Shown here: piece by piece, positions 36,528 through 45,665 of the stretch
Numbering within the stretch: position 1 is the stretch's first letter
Layout of the letters: each line of letters starts with the position of its first letter
The notes under the pieces: generated by a model
What the model saw: the letters and a program-made list of their open reading frames with translations, nothing else
Told to the model about the DNA's origin: nothing
The model's database searches: none
Origin: Schlesneria sp. DSM 10557
GTDB taxonomy: Bacteria; Planctomycetota; Planctomycetia; Planctomycetales; Planctomycetaceae
NCBI RefSeq assembly: GCF_041860085.1
Contig: NZ_CP124747.1
Location: 6,843,001-6,907,000 of the forward strand
DNA: 64,000 bases
Direction: 5' to 3'
Program-made: the position numbers and the translations under genes

Positions 36528-38753
36528 TCACATCTTGAAGTGGAATGTCCGTCGTAGAGCACGCCACAGCCAGCCGAAGGTTGATCGCTGGACCGCCATG
36601 AATCTTGCGTTGCCGCGGAGATAGGGGCGCAAACCAGCGGGGGATTCGTCGAGGATCACGGTAGCGCGGTAAGCAGCTTCCTGCAGTTGTTCCCGCCCGT
36701 CCTGATCGGTTTTCGTTGCGAGCAGCCCACCTCGTTTGACGGACATCGTTTCCGGCACGAAGTCCGAATGAGCGGTTGCGATTTGCGTGATCGTCCCCCG
36801 AAACGTTTGCTGGGGCAGGTGGTCAAACTTGAGCGAAACCTTCAGCCCTTCGTGGATGTCGTAGCGATCACCCTGATTGACATAGAGCGTGGCCTGCATT
36901 AAGTCGGACGGAGCAATACTCATCAGTTCCGTCCGTTCTTCCAGGAATGCACCCAGGTTCTTTCGGTCGAGTGGCGTTCCCGTCCAGCCAACCAGCCGCG
37001 TTTTCTGTATTTCCAGGTTGGGGATCGGTTGACGGGCAGGAGCGATCACATGTCCGGCCACAGGAGCGACAACAACCAGATGCCGGATCTGCATCTCGAT
37101 CTCGCTCAATTGTTCGTCGATCGATTTCAGGCTCTCTTCCAGCAGAGCCATCTCGGTCCGGTCGTTGAGTGCCCAGGCATTTTTCTTCGACTGTTCCTGA
37201 ACCTCCCGTTGCAGCGTCAGTCGACGTTTCGCCTCGCTGAGTCGAGGGTCGTACAGCACCGCCAGTTGCTGTCCCGCTTCGACATAGTCACCCGGTTGAA
37301 CGTTCAGTTCCACCAGCTCACCGGGGACCCGGGTTACGACGTGACGCACCTCCTGTGGCTCGATCATGAAGGCGGCCCACTGAATGAAGGGGATCTTGAT
37401 CATCCCGAGTCCGCCGATGATCCCTGCCAGGACGAGGCCGGACAGGGCGAGCCTCCATTTCTGGATCGGCTTCTCGCGCGGTTGAGTGAGCTGCCTGTAT
37501 GCCGATTTCGTCATCTGAACCAGAATCCCTGCGATCGAAAAGTAGGCTACGGACTGACCCAGACTCTGCAATCCATAAGGTTTCAGTACGGTATAAAGGA
37601 ACGTCAGGATCCCGAACAGCACGAACCAGCCGTAAATCTTCGACGCAATCGCATAGAGGATGAACCAGTGCTGATTGGTCTGAGGCATGAATGGATCCGG
37701 ACGCGGTTCGATGCCCAGACAAAGTGCCGAGAAAAATTCGCCCGTCAGCTTGTCAGCCTTCTGCCGCAGATTGGGGATCTCGAGAAAGTCACTCATCATG
37801 TAGTAACCGTCGAGCTTCATCAGCGGGTTGGCATTGAAAATCACCGTGGTCAGCGTCGTGACGAAGAAGACGTTGAGACACAGGAAATGAAACAGGCCCG
37901 GCTCAGTCAGCCACCACAGAAAGATCGCAATCGCCGAGAGCACAACTTCGACGATCATCCCCGCCGCACCTATCAGGATTCGGTGCCATTTATTCTTCAG
38001 CATCCACGAGTCCGAGACATCGCAATACAAGCAGGGGCTGCCGACCAGCAGCATGACCCCCATCTCGTGACATTCGCTGCCGAACATTTTGCACGCGAGC
38101 CCATGACCAAACTCATGAATGATCTTGGAACCAGCCAGCGTCATCCAGAGAAAGAGCAGGTTAGGCCAGCCGAAAAATTGCTGGAAGGCAGGGAGCCCTG
38201 CCTGAAAGGCACGAAACTGAATGGCCAGCAGCAGCCAGGAACTCAGCACCAGTCCCACCGCTGCCGCGACGGCAATGGGATGGCACACCCAGCGCGTCCA
38301 GGGAACCATCGCCGCCAGCACCCGATCGGGGTCCCAGCCCGGCAACCGAACCGAAAGGATGTTGGTCAGGACACCAAAAGCCTTTTGTCGACGATTCTTC
38401 CGCTTTTGCTCGATTCGCGCCGAGGCCTGCCCGGGACGCACACTGTAGGCGAGGCCTTTCTGGTGCAGGTCCGAAACAAGCAACTGTGTCTCTGTTAACG
38501 TCGGGCTGATCGCTGGAAATTCACGTATCAGCTCCGCACGAATCGTTTCCAGACTCTTCTGTCCATCCAGCAGATTCAAAACTCGATACTGATCGGCACG
38601 AAGGCGGTGGTAGGTCAGGCCGACGGGATCCTTGATCACAAAGTGCGACACCCCCTGGAACTCGATCTGCTTGATCACCAGATCCATCCGCCCGCGCAGC
38701 GGAACGGGTCGCTGGCTGGAACGCAATTCCTGGGCAGGCATCGCCATCGACAT
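36528..38753 (-). CDS. PqqD-like / M50 site-2 protease / HlyD fusion protein
   Basis: The product is 741 residues. N-terminal residues about 35-107 look like a PqqD/RRE winged-helix domain (FVIKDPVGLTYHRLRADQYR, LLDGQKSLETI, TETQLLVSDLHQKGLA). Membrane helices (about 150-470) then carry the M50 metalloprotease site HEFGHG (His213, Glu214, His217) and the third ligand Asp315 in NPLMKLDGYYMMSD. From about 490 comes a HlyD adaptor half (VTRVPGELVELNVQPGDYVEAG, lipoyl loops) and a C-terminal barrel. The family is known among planctomycetes, but the substrate is not. The start is set at 38753; a GTG at 38918 would extend the protein without homology. The HlyD-only gene is 190 bases upstream, so an operon is likely. 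Confidence 0.88.
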   Translation of the reverse strand: MSMAMPAQELRSSQRPVPLRGRMDLVIKQIEFQGVSHFVIKDPVGLTYHRLRADQYRVLNLLDGQKSLETIRAELIREFPAISPTLTETQLLVSDLHQKGLAYSVRPGQASARIEQKRKNRRQKAFGVLTNILSVRLPGWDPDRVLAAMVPWTRWVCHPIAVAAAVGLVLSSWLLLAIQFRAFQAGLPAFQQFFGWPNLLFLWMTLAGSKIIHEFGHGLACKMFGSECHEMGVMLLVGSPCLYCDVSDSWMLKNKWHRILIGAAGMIVEVVLSAIAIFLWWLTEPGLFHFLCLNVFFVTTLTTVIFNANPLMKLDGYYMMSDFLEIPNLRQKADKLTGEFFSALCLGIEPRPDPFMPQTNQHWFILYAIASKIYGWFVLFGILTFLYTVLKPYGLQSLGQSVAYFSIAGILVQMTKSAYRQLTQPREKPIQKWRLALSGLVLAGIIGGLGMIKIPFIQWAAFMIEPQEVRHVVTRVPGELVELNVQPGDYVEAGQQLAVLYDPRLSEAKRRLTLQREVQEQSKKNAWALNDRTEMALLEESLKSIDEQLSEIEMQIRHLVVVAPVAGHVIAPARQPIPNLEIQKTRLVGWTGTPLDRKNLGAFLEERTELMSIAPSDLMQATLYVNQGDRYDIHEGLKVSLKFDHLPQQTFRGTITQIATAHSDFVPETMSVKRGGLLATKTDQDGREQLQEAAYRATVILDESPAGLRPYLRGNARFMAVQRSTFGWLWRALRRTFHFKM

Positions 38754-38838
38754 TGTGGCAGACTCGCGTAATCGAAAGGGAATGAGGTCAGTGCGACGAC
38801 GGCCGGATCCGTTCGAACTTGGGCCGCGGTCGTTGAGG

Positions 38839-38865
38839 AAACAGGGACTTGCAAACAGGGACTTG
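38839..38865. repeat. 14-bp tandem direct repeat
   Basis: AAACAGGGACTTG occurs twice in a row with one base between (period 14). It lies between the HlyD and M50-fusion genes and within the putative 5' extension of the latter. Most probably a small slippage duplication in the leader. Confidence 0.7.
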
Positions 38866-38943
38866 ACGATGAAGCAGTGAGGTGTACTGCCGGCATCCGA
38901 GCAGAGACCGACGTTCACCCCGTCGACTTTCGCCCGGTGGGAG

Positions 38944-39855
38944 TCAGCGGACCTTTGCGGCGACTTGTCCTTCCACTTCGATTTCCATCACCGCTTCGAG
39001 GCCTGCTCGCAGTATGTTATCTCGATTACGGACTTCGGCGTAGACTCGGGTCGTTCGGTCAATCGGCTCCGAAACGACGTCGACGAACGTGATCTTCCCT
39101 TCAAACACTTCATTCGCGTGCGAGTGGTCCGGGTCGATATTGTGCAGCTTCACGTACACTTTCGCTCCCTGACGGGCGTAAGAGAGGTCTTGAAAGGGGA
39201 CGTTGCCTTCCACTCGTACGCGGTCCGTGTTCACAATTTCTGCGACGGGATCCCCCTGTCGGACGGCTTCCCCTTTCTTGCGGTAAATCCGGGTCACCAC
39301 ACCGTCGAACTGAGCCTGCACTGAATAGGTCTTCAGTTCTGCCGCCGAGACGGCTGCGTTCAATTTATTCAGACCAAGTTCATGCTCAGCGAGTTGAATG
39401 GAGAGTGCTGCTTTATCCGCAGCCAGTCTGGCTTTATCGATTTCAAGCTGAGGGACCGGTTCCTTTCCCCCTTTCTCCACCGCGAGCTGATTTGCTTTCA
39501 GCAGTCGATTCAGTTCGCTGTCGGCCGCTGACTTGGCAATCTTCGAAAATTCCAGTTCGACTCCATTGGCCGCTTTCTTTTCGGCCACGGCGAGATTGGC
39601 CTGGGCCACTTCGTCGGCGATCAGGGCCACAAGGCTGCCTGCCGTGACGGAATGGCCTTCCTTGAACTCGACCAGCTTCAGAATTCCCGTACGGTCTGAG
39701 GCGAGTGTCACCTGATCGATGAGCGTGATGTGACACTTTTCCAGTCTGACGCGTCGAACTCCCGGTCCCTTGGAGGGGGCCTCGTCCGCCGGTGAGGAAG
39801 CTGTCAGAAGCATCAGCAGGCCAAGACAGGGAAGCGTGTGCTGTTTCACATTCAT
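38944..39855 (-). CDS. HlyD-family periplasmic adaptor, secreted
   Basis: The 303-residue protein starts with a signal peptide (LPCLGLLMLLTASSPADEA). It has a first lipoyl half (SDRTGILKLVEFKEGHSVTAG), a coiled-coil hairpin (about residues 85-170), a second lipoyl half (AQFDGVVTRIYRKKGEAVRQG) and a barrel domain (VRVEGNVPFQDLSYARQGAK). It is the minimal adaptor that would join an inner-membrane pump. GAGGAT lies 7 bases before the ATG. It precedes the PqqD-M50-HlyD gene, and the two would give both halves of a periplasmic conduit. Confidence 0.88.
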   Translation of the reverse strand: MNVKQHTLPCLGLLMLLTASSPADEAPSKGPGVRRVRLEKCHITLIDQVTLASDRTGILKLVEFKEGHSVTAGSLVALIADEVAQANLAVAEKKAANGVELEFSKIAKSAADSELNRLLKANQLAVEKGGKEPVPQLEIDKARLAADKAALSIQLAEHELGLNKLNAAVSAAELKTYSVQAQFDGVVTRIYRKKGEAVRQGDPVAEIVNTDRVRVEGNVPFQDLSYARQGAKVYVKLHNIDPDHSHANEVFEGKITFVDVVSEPIDRTTRVYAEVRNRDNILRAGLEAVMEIEVEGQVAAKVR

Positions 39856-40297
39856 CGAAAGATCCTCGGGACAATTCGCAGTGCATTCCCTGACGTTCTA
39901 TGTGTTAACAGCAAGTGGGGCAAGATCCGACCTCACCGAACGTCAATCGGACGAGTCGGGCGGTTGATCTGGCGACTGCAGGAACTGGCCAGTGACTCTC
40001 GGTTATTCTGCCTGATGCCAGGCGATTCTGCGGCGCGAAGAGAGTTGTAATGGAGATAGTGTCTCACGATGCTGATGTCGAGAGAGCGATGCTCTTGTCG
40101 TCTGAGGTTCCCATGTTTGAATCTGTCTGATGTCACAACTGACTGCGGAAATTTAAGAATCCCGTGCTGAAGTCTTGCCGGGGCGGTATGGAAGTCGCAC
40201 CGACGTACGCTCACGTGAAGCTCTCTACTGACCGGCGTCGGGGCTCCGTCTCGGTCCCGACGTCACCAACTCTGGTTCGCGACGAGGAGAAGTTCTG
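39856..40297. other. divergent intergenic region
   Basis: This 442-base gap separates the HlyD and PoxB-like genes and should carry both promoters. Short ORFs here look random, with no peptide-precursor-like ORF (no leader plus Cys/Ser/Thr-rich core) that I can defend. Confidence 0.4.
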
Positions 40298-42031
40298 ATG
40301 ATGGCTCCGACCGTTGGTGATGCTTTAGTGGAAGCGCTGGCAACAGCAGGCGTTCGACGGATCTATGGAATTGTTGGCGACAGTCTGAATCCGATTACCG
40401 ATGCGATTCATCGACACCAGGAGATTGAATGGGTTCATGTGCGGCACGAGGAGTCTGCCGCGTTCGCGGCGGGGGCGGAAGCTCAACTCACAGGTGAACT
40501 GGCAGTCTGTGCGGGAAGCTGCGGTCCGGGGAATCTGCACCTGATCAATGGATTGTTCGACGCTCACCGCAGCATGGCTCCGGTGCTTGCCATTGCCTCG
40601 CATATTCCGTCCACCGAAGTCGGGCTCGGTTATTTTCAGGAGACACATCCGGACCAGTTGTTCCGCGAGTGCAGCCACTATTGCGAGCTGATCTCGAATC
40701 CCACGCAGATGCCGCGCGTGCTCCAGTCGGCCATTCAATATGCGCTGACGCGCCGCGGAGTTGCCGTCATCGTGCTTCCTGGTGATGTTGCTTCGCAACA
40801 GGCCCCGGCCAATATGGCTGCTCATCCGGTGGTTGTTGCCAATCCGGTCGTCCGTCCGAATGACTCGGACCTGCGAAAGCTGGCGAGCCTGCTCAACGAA
40901 TCACGCAAGATCACACTGTTCTGTGGATGCGGCTGCGCGGGGGCTCATGACGAACTGATTGAACTGGCCGACCGTTTGAAGTCTCCGATCGGATTTGCCT
41001 TCCGGGGGAAGGAATGGATCGATTACGACAATCCCTTCGCAGTCGGGATGAGTGGCCTGCTGGGTTGGGGGGCCGCTTACAATGCCATGCATGAATGTGA
41101 GACGCTGTTGCTCCTGGGGACGGATTTCCCTTATCGCGATTTCATTCCAACGCGGCCGAAAATCGCGCAAGTTGACATCCGTGCCGAACGCCTCGGTCGG
41201 CGGGCGACGTTAGAACTCGGTTTGTGCGGGGATATCCGCGCCACGATTGAAGCACTTCTACCGCTACTTGAACCGAAAACCGACCGATCATATCTGGACG
41301 CGATGCTGAAGCAGCACGAAAAAGCCGAACGGAAACTGCGATCGGGTGTCGAGAACGGCAGTGTGCAAACCCCGATTCACCCTGGATTCGTGGCCTCGGT
41401 GATTGACGAACTCGCCGATCAGGACGCGGTGTTTACGGCAGACACGGGGATGTGCTGCGTCTGGGCTGCACGGTACCTCAGTGCTTCGAAGGGAAGACGG
41501 TTAATCGGATCGTTCGTTCATGGTTCGATGGCCAACGCATTGCCGCAAGCGATCGGAGCTCAGGCCGCGTTCCCGGGCCGGCAGGTCGTTTCCCTTTCTG
41601 GCGATGGAGGATTCGCGATGCTGATGGGGGATATCCTGACGCTGGGGCAGCAAAATCTTCCCGTGAAGATTGTCATCTTCAACAATCATTCACTCGGAAT
41701 GGTGCACCTCGAAATGGAAGTCGCAGGAATGTCTCCTTTCGGTTGCAACCTGACAAATCCCAACTTCGCCGCGGTCGCTCAAGCACTGGGAATGATGGGT
41801 ATTCGAGTTGAAAACCCAGCCGATGTTCGAACGGCACTCGAACAGGCTCTGGCGCATCCCGGCCCTGCGGTCGTCGATATCGTGACGGACGCGAATGTGC
41901 TTGCGATGCCTCCCAAAGCGACGATTCAGCAGGCGGCGGGATTCGCCCTCGCGATGACCAAGATCGCCTTTTCGGGCCAACTGGATGACGTGGCGGATAC
42001 GGTTGCAGCCAACTGGCGAGAAATACTGTGA
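40298..42031 (+). CDS. thiamine-diphosphate enzyme, PoxB (pyruvate oxidase/dehydrogenase)-like
   Basis: The product is 577 residues, with the three domains of the ThDP superfamily. The N-terminal Pyr domain has the catalytic Glu in VRHEESAAFAAGAEA, then a middle FAD-type domain (LFCGCGCAGAHDELIELA). The PP domain has the GDGG...NN ThDP motif (GDGGFAMLMGDILTLGQQNL, then IFNN). The closest pattern I recognise is pyruvate dehydrogenase (quinone) PoxB, which makes acetate and CO2 from pyruvate and is peripheral to the membrane; acetolactate synthase is less likely. The PoxB C-terminal lipid-binding helix is not obvious. GAGGAGA precedes ATGATG at 40298. An 11-base G run lies just downstream. Confidence 0.85.
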   Translation: MMAPTVGDALVEALATAGVRRIYGIVGDSLNPITDAIHRHQEIEWVHVRHEESAAFAAGAEAQLTGELAVCAGSCGPGNLHLINGLFDAHRSMAPVLAIASHIPSTEVGLGYFQETHPDQLFRECSHYCELISNPTQMPRVLQSAIQYALTRRGVAVIVLPGDVASQQAPANMAAHPVVVANPVVRPNDSDLRKLASLLNESRKITLFCGCGCAGAHDELIELADRLKSPIGFAFRGKEWIDYDNPFAVGMSGLLGWGAAYNAMHECETLLLLGTDFPYRDFIPTRPKIAQVDIRAERLGRRATLELGLCGDIRATIEALLPLLEPKTDRSYLDAMLKQHEKAERKLRSGVENGSVQTPIHPGFVASVIDELADQDAVFTADTGMCCVWAARYLSASKGRRLIGSFVHGSMANALPQAIGAQAAFPGRQVVSLSGDGGFAMLMGDILTLGQQNLPVKIVIFNNHSLGMVHLEMEVAGMSPFGCNLTNPNFAAVAQALGMMGIRVENPADVRTALEQALAHPGPAVVDIVTDANVLAMPPKATIQQAAGFALAMTKIAFSGQLDDVADTVAANWREIL

Positions 42032-42615
42032 TCCCCTTCCACTGCGGATAATCCGTCAATGCGGGGGGGGGGGCGGTGAGGTCTCGTTTCGCCGAGCTGA
42101 CCCGGCCGGCACGTGGGCAAGGCGTCCGCGCTGCGGAAGATCGATACAAATGTTCAACTTACGGCTTCATCGTAAATTCAGCCAATGAGACGAGTGCGGC
42201 GTTGACAATATCGGACTTCGTTGATTCAATAGGATCTATCTCCGTTTAACCTTACATTCACGTGTGACGTAATAACCCGGCGACCCGCCGAGGTCACTTT
42301 TATAGCGTTCGATCGTGTCTTGAATTCCGCTTCTTGGTGTTGCTCTTAGCAGGTAAACGATAGAGGCGTTTAGTTGCTTCTTTGCGGCGGTCTTTCTGTC
42401 AGTCCGTGTCAGGCATGTGAGTTGATCCGTCTCGCTGTCACGAGTGAGTGAGTGGGTGACTCTGGTATTGTTACGTTAAATCTTTGGGCCGAAGTCTGCG
42501 CTGTTAGTGCTTGTCGGCATCTAACCCGTGAACAGTTGGGACTTCTCGTAGTACCGAACTCATTTGTTTGTTTGTGAGGAACTCAACTCGCAGCCCCAGT
42601 GAAGGATTATTTCGG
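42032..42615. other. intergenic region upstream of the lipoprotein/DUF1559 pair
   Basis: This gap of 584 bases includes a run of 11 G at 42063..42073 and, further on, an AT-richer part with the candidate promoter at 42202..42230. That leaves a leader of about 380 bases before the lipoprotein start. No small gene was recognised. Confidence 0.45.
42202..42230 (+). promoter_or_regulatory. candidate promoter
   Basis: A perfect TTGACA is followed after 17 bases by TTCAAT (4 of 6 for a -10). It is the best sigma-70-like pair before the lipoprotein gene, but the distance to the start is long. Confidence 0.35.
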
Positions 42616-43071
42616 ATGCGATTTCGCGTGTGTGTAGCAGGTTTATGCGTCCCGTGTCTTCTGGCGATGACATTCCTCAGCGGCTGCGGTTCTGGAGTTA
42701 AAAACCGTCCTAAACTCGCTAAGGTAAAAGGAGTTGTGAAGTATAAGGGTGAGCCAGTCACCGATGCGGCAGTGTCATTCATGATGGATGGTGCCCCTCG
42801 GGCGGCTGTAGGGCGTACCGACAGCAGTGGTCGTTTCCAGCTTACTACTTTCGATACCAATGATGGTGCGCCGATTGGCACTCACAAGGTGACAGTGGCC
42901 AAGGTGGCCGCCCCAACTGCACCAATGACTCCCGCAGACCTCGCAAAAAACGGTCCTCCCAAACCTCCCAAGGGGATGATTCCCGTTAAGTACTCTGATT
43001 CCCTGAAGACTCCTCTTCAATACACGATTGAAGAAGGATCTAACGAGAAAGAAATTGTCCTGGAGGACTGA
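42616..43071 (+). CDS. lipoprotein with carboxypeptidase-regulatory-like (transthyretin-like) domain
   Basis: The 151-residue protein has an N-terminal lipoprotein signal (FRVCVAGLCVPCLLAMTFLSGCG); the lipobox LSGC places Cys at about residue 24. The mature domain opens with KLAKVKGVVKYKGEPVTDAAVSF and has RTDSSGRFQL and GAPIGTHKVTVAKV strands, a beta-sandwich typical of CarboxypepD_reg-like and planctomycete lipoproteins. A Pro-rich segment follows (NGPPKPPKG). Start at 42616: the frame is open to 42568 but this ATG gives a clean signal, with GAAGGA about 13 bases upstream. The DUF1559 gene follows after 72 bases, a very common planctomycete pairing. Confidence 0.85.
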   Translation: MRFRVCVAGLCVPCLLAMTFLSGCGSGVKNRPKLAKVKGVVKYKGEPVTDAAVSFMMDGAPRAAVGRTDSSGRFQLTTFDTNDGAPIGTHKVTVAKVAAPTAPMTPADLAKNGPPKPPKGMIPVKYSDSLKTPLQYTIEEGSNEKEIVLED

Positions 43072-43143
43072 GTTTGTCGCATAGCAAGCGGGCAAGCAGG
43101 TTTTATCTTTTTTCATGCTTTCATGATTGCGGAGGAGTAGCCC

Positions 43144-44121
43144 ATGTTCAGGTCCAAGCTGCGTGGATTTACGCTGATTGAATTGTTAGTCGTTATCGCA
43201 ATTATCGCCGTCTTGATTGCACTCTTGCTTCCAGCCGTTCAGCAGGCTCGAGAAGCAGCGCGAAGAACTCAGTGCAAGAATAACCTGAAGCAACTAGGCT
43301 TGGCGATCCACAACTACAACGACGTGGTGAACATTCTGCCGGCGAGTATTACCAATATCCGGGCAGGGGAAGGATGCTGTAGCTTTTCTGGTGTGGGAGC
43401 GCTTGTTCATCTCTTGCCGTACTTCGATCAAGCGCCATTGTATAACACGATCAACTTCAATTCGCGTCTGGGGAGCTGGACAGAACCCGTGCCGAGTACG
43501 GCACCTGTCGGCAATCGATATTTTGAAATCACTCCGCCGGGGTTGCGCTGCCCCAGCGATACGACACCGACGACATATCCTCTCACCGGGTATGAATCAG
43601 GGACGTCGTTTAACTGGGCGACAGCCAGTTATGGTTTGTCCGATGGAGCCCAGCACCACTCATCCTACATGGGATGTACGTCATATCAGGGTAACGTGTT
43701 CGGCACAGGAGGAGACGGCCTGGCGAGTAGTTCAAACCCAGCCAATATTTCTGGGATCTATAGTCGCGGAGGTTACGCTGCTCGTTTCCGTGACGTCACG
43801 GATGGTCTCTCGAATACAATCTTCATGGGAGAAATCCGTGCTGAGTGTGCAGATCACGCACAACTGGGGTGGGCAAACTCGAACACGAACTTTTACGCGA
43901 CGACTGCGCCAATCAACTTCGATACATGCACTCCCACTGGGCCCGGTTGCAATAGTCCGATGGCATGGAACACGTCAATGGGCTTCAAGTCACGGCACGT
44001 GGGGGGCGCTCATTTCCTGCTGGGAGATGGGACTGTCCGCTTCATCAGCGAGAATATTGACTACATGACCTATCAGAGACTCGGTGATCGTCGCGACAAT
44101 CAGGTCGTTGGTGAGTTCTGA
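43144..44121 (+). CDS. DUF1559 pseudopilin-like protein
   Basis: The 325-residue protein has a prepilin-type N-terminus (RGFTLIELLVVIAIIAVLIA) for cleavage and methylation at Gly-Phe. It continues with the DUF1559 hallmarks LLPAVQQAREAARRTQCKNN, LGLAIHNYND and, at the C-terminus, HVGGAHFLLGDGTVRFISENI. DUF1559 is expanded to dozens of copies in planctomycete genomes. The products are thought to be assembled like type II secretion pseudopilins, but no function is proven. GGAGG stands 6 bases before the ATG. A terminator follows at 44158. Several Cys pairs (GEGCCSFSG, CTPTGPGC) suggest disulfides. Confidence 0.94.
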   Translation: MFRSKLRGFTLIELLVVIAIIAVLIALLLPAVQQAREAARRTQCKNNLKQLGLAIHNYNDVVNILPASITNIRAGEGCCSFSGVGALVHLLPYFDQAPLYNTINFNSRLGSWTEPVPSTAPVGNRYFEITPPGLRCPSDTTPTTYPLTGYESGTSFNWATASYGLSDGAQHHSSYMGCTSYQGNVFGTGGDGLASSSNPANISGIYSRGGYAARFRDVTDGLSNTIFMGEIRAECADHAQLGWANSNTNFYATTAPINFDTCTPTGPGCNSPMAWNTSMGFKSRHVGGAHFLLGDGTVRFISENIDYMTYQRLGDRRDNQVVGEF

Positions 44122-44157
44122 TCATCGCAGGGCCGCTCGACATTCTTGAGTAAAGTG

Positions 44158-44197
44158 GACGTCGGGGCAGTTCAACGCTGTGCCCGACGTCTTTCTA
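44158..44197 (+). terminator. rho-independent terminator of the DUF1559 gene
   Basis: GACGTCGGGGCA pairs with TGCCCGACGTC (one bulged G) around an 11-base loop and is followed by TTTCT. It lies 36 bases past the stop codon. Confidence 0.85.
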
Positions 44198-44413
44198 TTC
44201 AGGGCCGTGCCAGTGACCCCAGTCTCACTTCCGCTTCATCGCAATGGCTTCGAGCCGTGCCGAGTGGGATCGTGATCCCTGTTTGGTCACGTCCATTCGA
44301 TGCAAGTGTCTTGCAGGTGCGACATGCCTCTGAGGAGTATGCATTGAGGTCTGAAAGTGACCCGAGCCACTCCCGGGAGATTCAGATTCCCCCACGTTCT
44401 GCGTGGACCTGCA

Positions 44414-45037
44414 TTATTCCTCCGCCAGACTCGAGTCGCTGGGCAGGACTTTGTTCTGATCGAGTGCCAGCCAGGCTTTGACGGCATCTTCAACTGTCGT
44501 GAAGACACCCAGTCCCCGGACCTGGTCCAGTTTGAGTGTTGCGCTCGTTTCTTGACCGTAGCCGGTTCTGACAAGTGCCGTCGTGCACCCGGCGGCGGCG
44601 CCGGCCTGAAGGTCGCTGTCCCGGTCGCCAATCATCAGTGAGCGGGAACAGTCGATGCCATGCTCACGAGCCGCCTGCAGCAGCATGCCGGGCAGTGGCT
44701 TGCGGCACTCGCACACCGTCTTGAAGCGGCCCAACCCCGCGGAAGGATGGTGCGGACAATAATAGATGCCAGTCACGCTTGCCCCCTCGTCGGCCAGAAG
44801 TTGCTGCAGACGATCGTGGATGGCCTGAAGTCTATGCTCAGGGAAGTATCCCCGGGCAACCCCTGCCTGATTCGTCACGACGACAACGTCGATTCCCAGC
44901 GCGTTCAGGCGGGCAATTGTTTCACTCACCGTCGGGAGCAGTTCCAGTTGTTCTGGCTGCGAGAGATAGTGAACCTCAACATTCACCGTCCCGTCCCTGT
45001 CGAGGAAGACCGCTCGTTTCCCTTGTCCGTCATCCAT
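44414..45037 (-). CDS. gmhB: D,D-heptose 1,7-bisphosphate phosphatase-type HAD hydrolase
   Basis: The 207-residue HAD phosphatase has Asp13 and Asp15 in VFLDRDGTVN and the motif II Thr in VVTNQAGVARG. The GmhB-specific zinc-loop Cys/His residues are in YYCPHHPSAGLGRFKTVCECRKP, and the motif IV acids in MIGDRDSDLQAG. It would dephosphorylate heptose bisphosphate in the pathway to ADP-heptose of lipopolysaccharide. GGGAG lies 6 bases before the ATG. Neighbours do not belong to a heptose locus, and the closely related histidinol-phosphatase cannot be excluded from the sequence alone. Confidence 0.9.
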   Translation of the reverse strand: MDDGQGKRAVFLDRDGTVNVEVHYLSQPEQLELLPTVSETIARLNALGIDVVVVTNQAGVARGYFPEHRLQAIHDRLQQLLADEGASVTGIYYCPHHPSAGLGRFKTVCECRKPLPGMLLQAAREHGIDCSRSLMIGDRDSDLQAGAAAGCTTALVRTGYGQETSATLKLDQVRGLGVFTTVEDAVKAWLALDQNKVLPSDSSLAEE

Positions 45038-45665
45038 GTTCGCTCCCCGCTTTCAATGCGGCTGTGCCACGATCAGTCGCAATCGCAAATCTCCTTGCGT
45101 GTCTGAAGCGAATCGTGGCAATTTCGGGCTAGTGTGCAATAGCACCTCTCACCGCAGTCTTCATGCACACGGTTGCGGAGAATTGGCAGAGTCCTAAAGA
45201 GTCGGGAAGCGAACCCTCACACGCGATGTGTGGCATTTTCACGCGATGCTTCTTCCTTCGGAAAACAATGGTATGTGTTCAGGCCAAACTGCCGGTTTCG
45301 CATTCCAACTGACTTTTTCGATGGACTCTGTTGTGATATCATTCTGTGTCTGGTCGCGGTGTCATGTCGAAGAACCTGATCTGGTGACAGCTCGCAATGT
45401 GGTTCTGATTCTGTGCTGAAGTTCATGGGGTTTCGCCGAGTCGTTCGTCGGACTTGCGCGGAGTGGGTTTGGGGCCCTCGAAAGAATTCGGCAGGACAGC
45501 AGAATCCTTGCAGACGTCTTGATCAGCATCAGTTGGGTCGTAGTGTAGCGAACGTTGCAGGCCGGAGGCCCGCAACATGGCGCGAAGGCAGAATCATCGC
45601 GGATTTCACCTTCTCATTTGCTCACGGGCATCGCAAGACGCGGGGATCGTAGCGTGTGGAAGCAG
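45038..45665. other. divergent intergenic region
   Basis: The gap of 628 bases lies between gmhB (start at 45037) and the SDR (start at 45666). The SDR frame is open upstream to 45555 without homology. No repeat or RNA was recognised. Confidence 0.4.

Noticed and set aside
37029-38498. 489-residue plus-strand ORF opposite the M50 fusion gene
   Set aside because: Composition is typical of an antisense shadow; the minus strand has clear family motifs.
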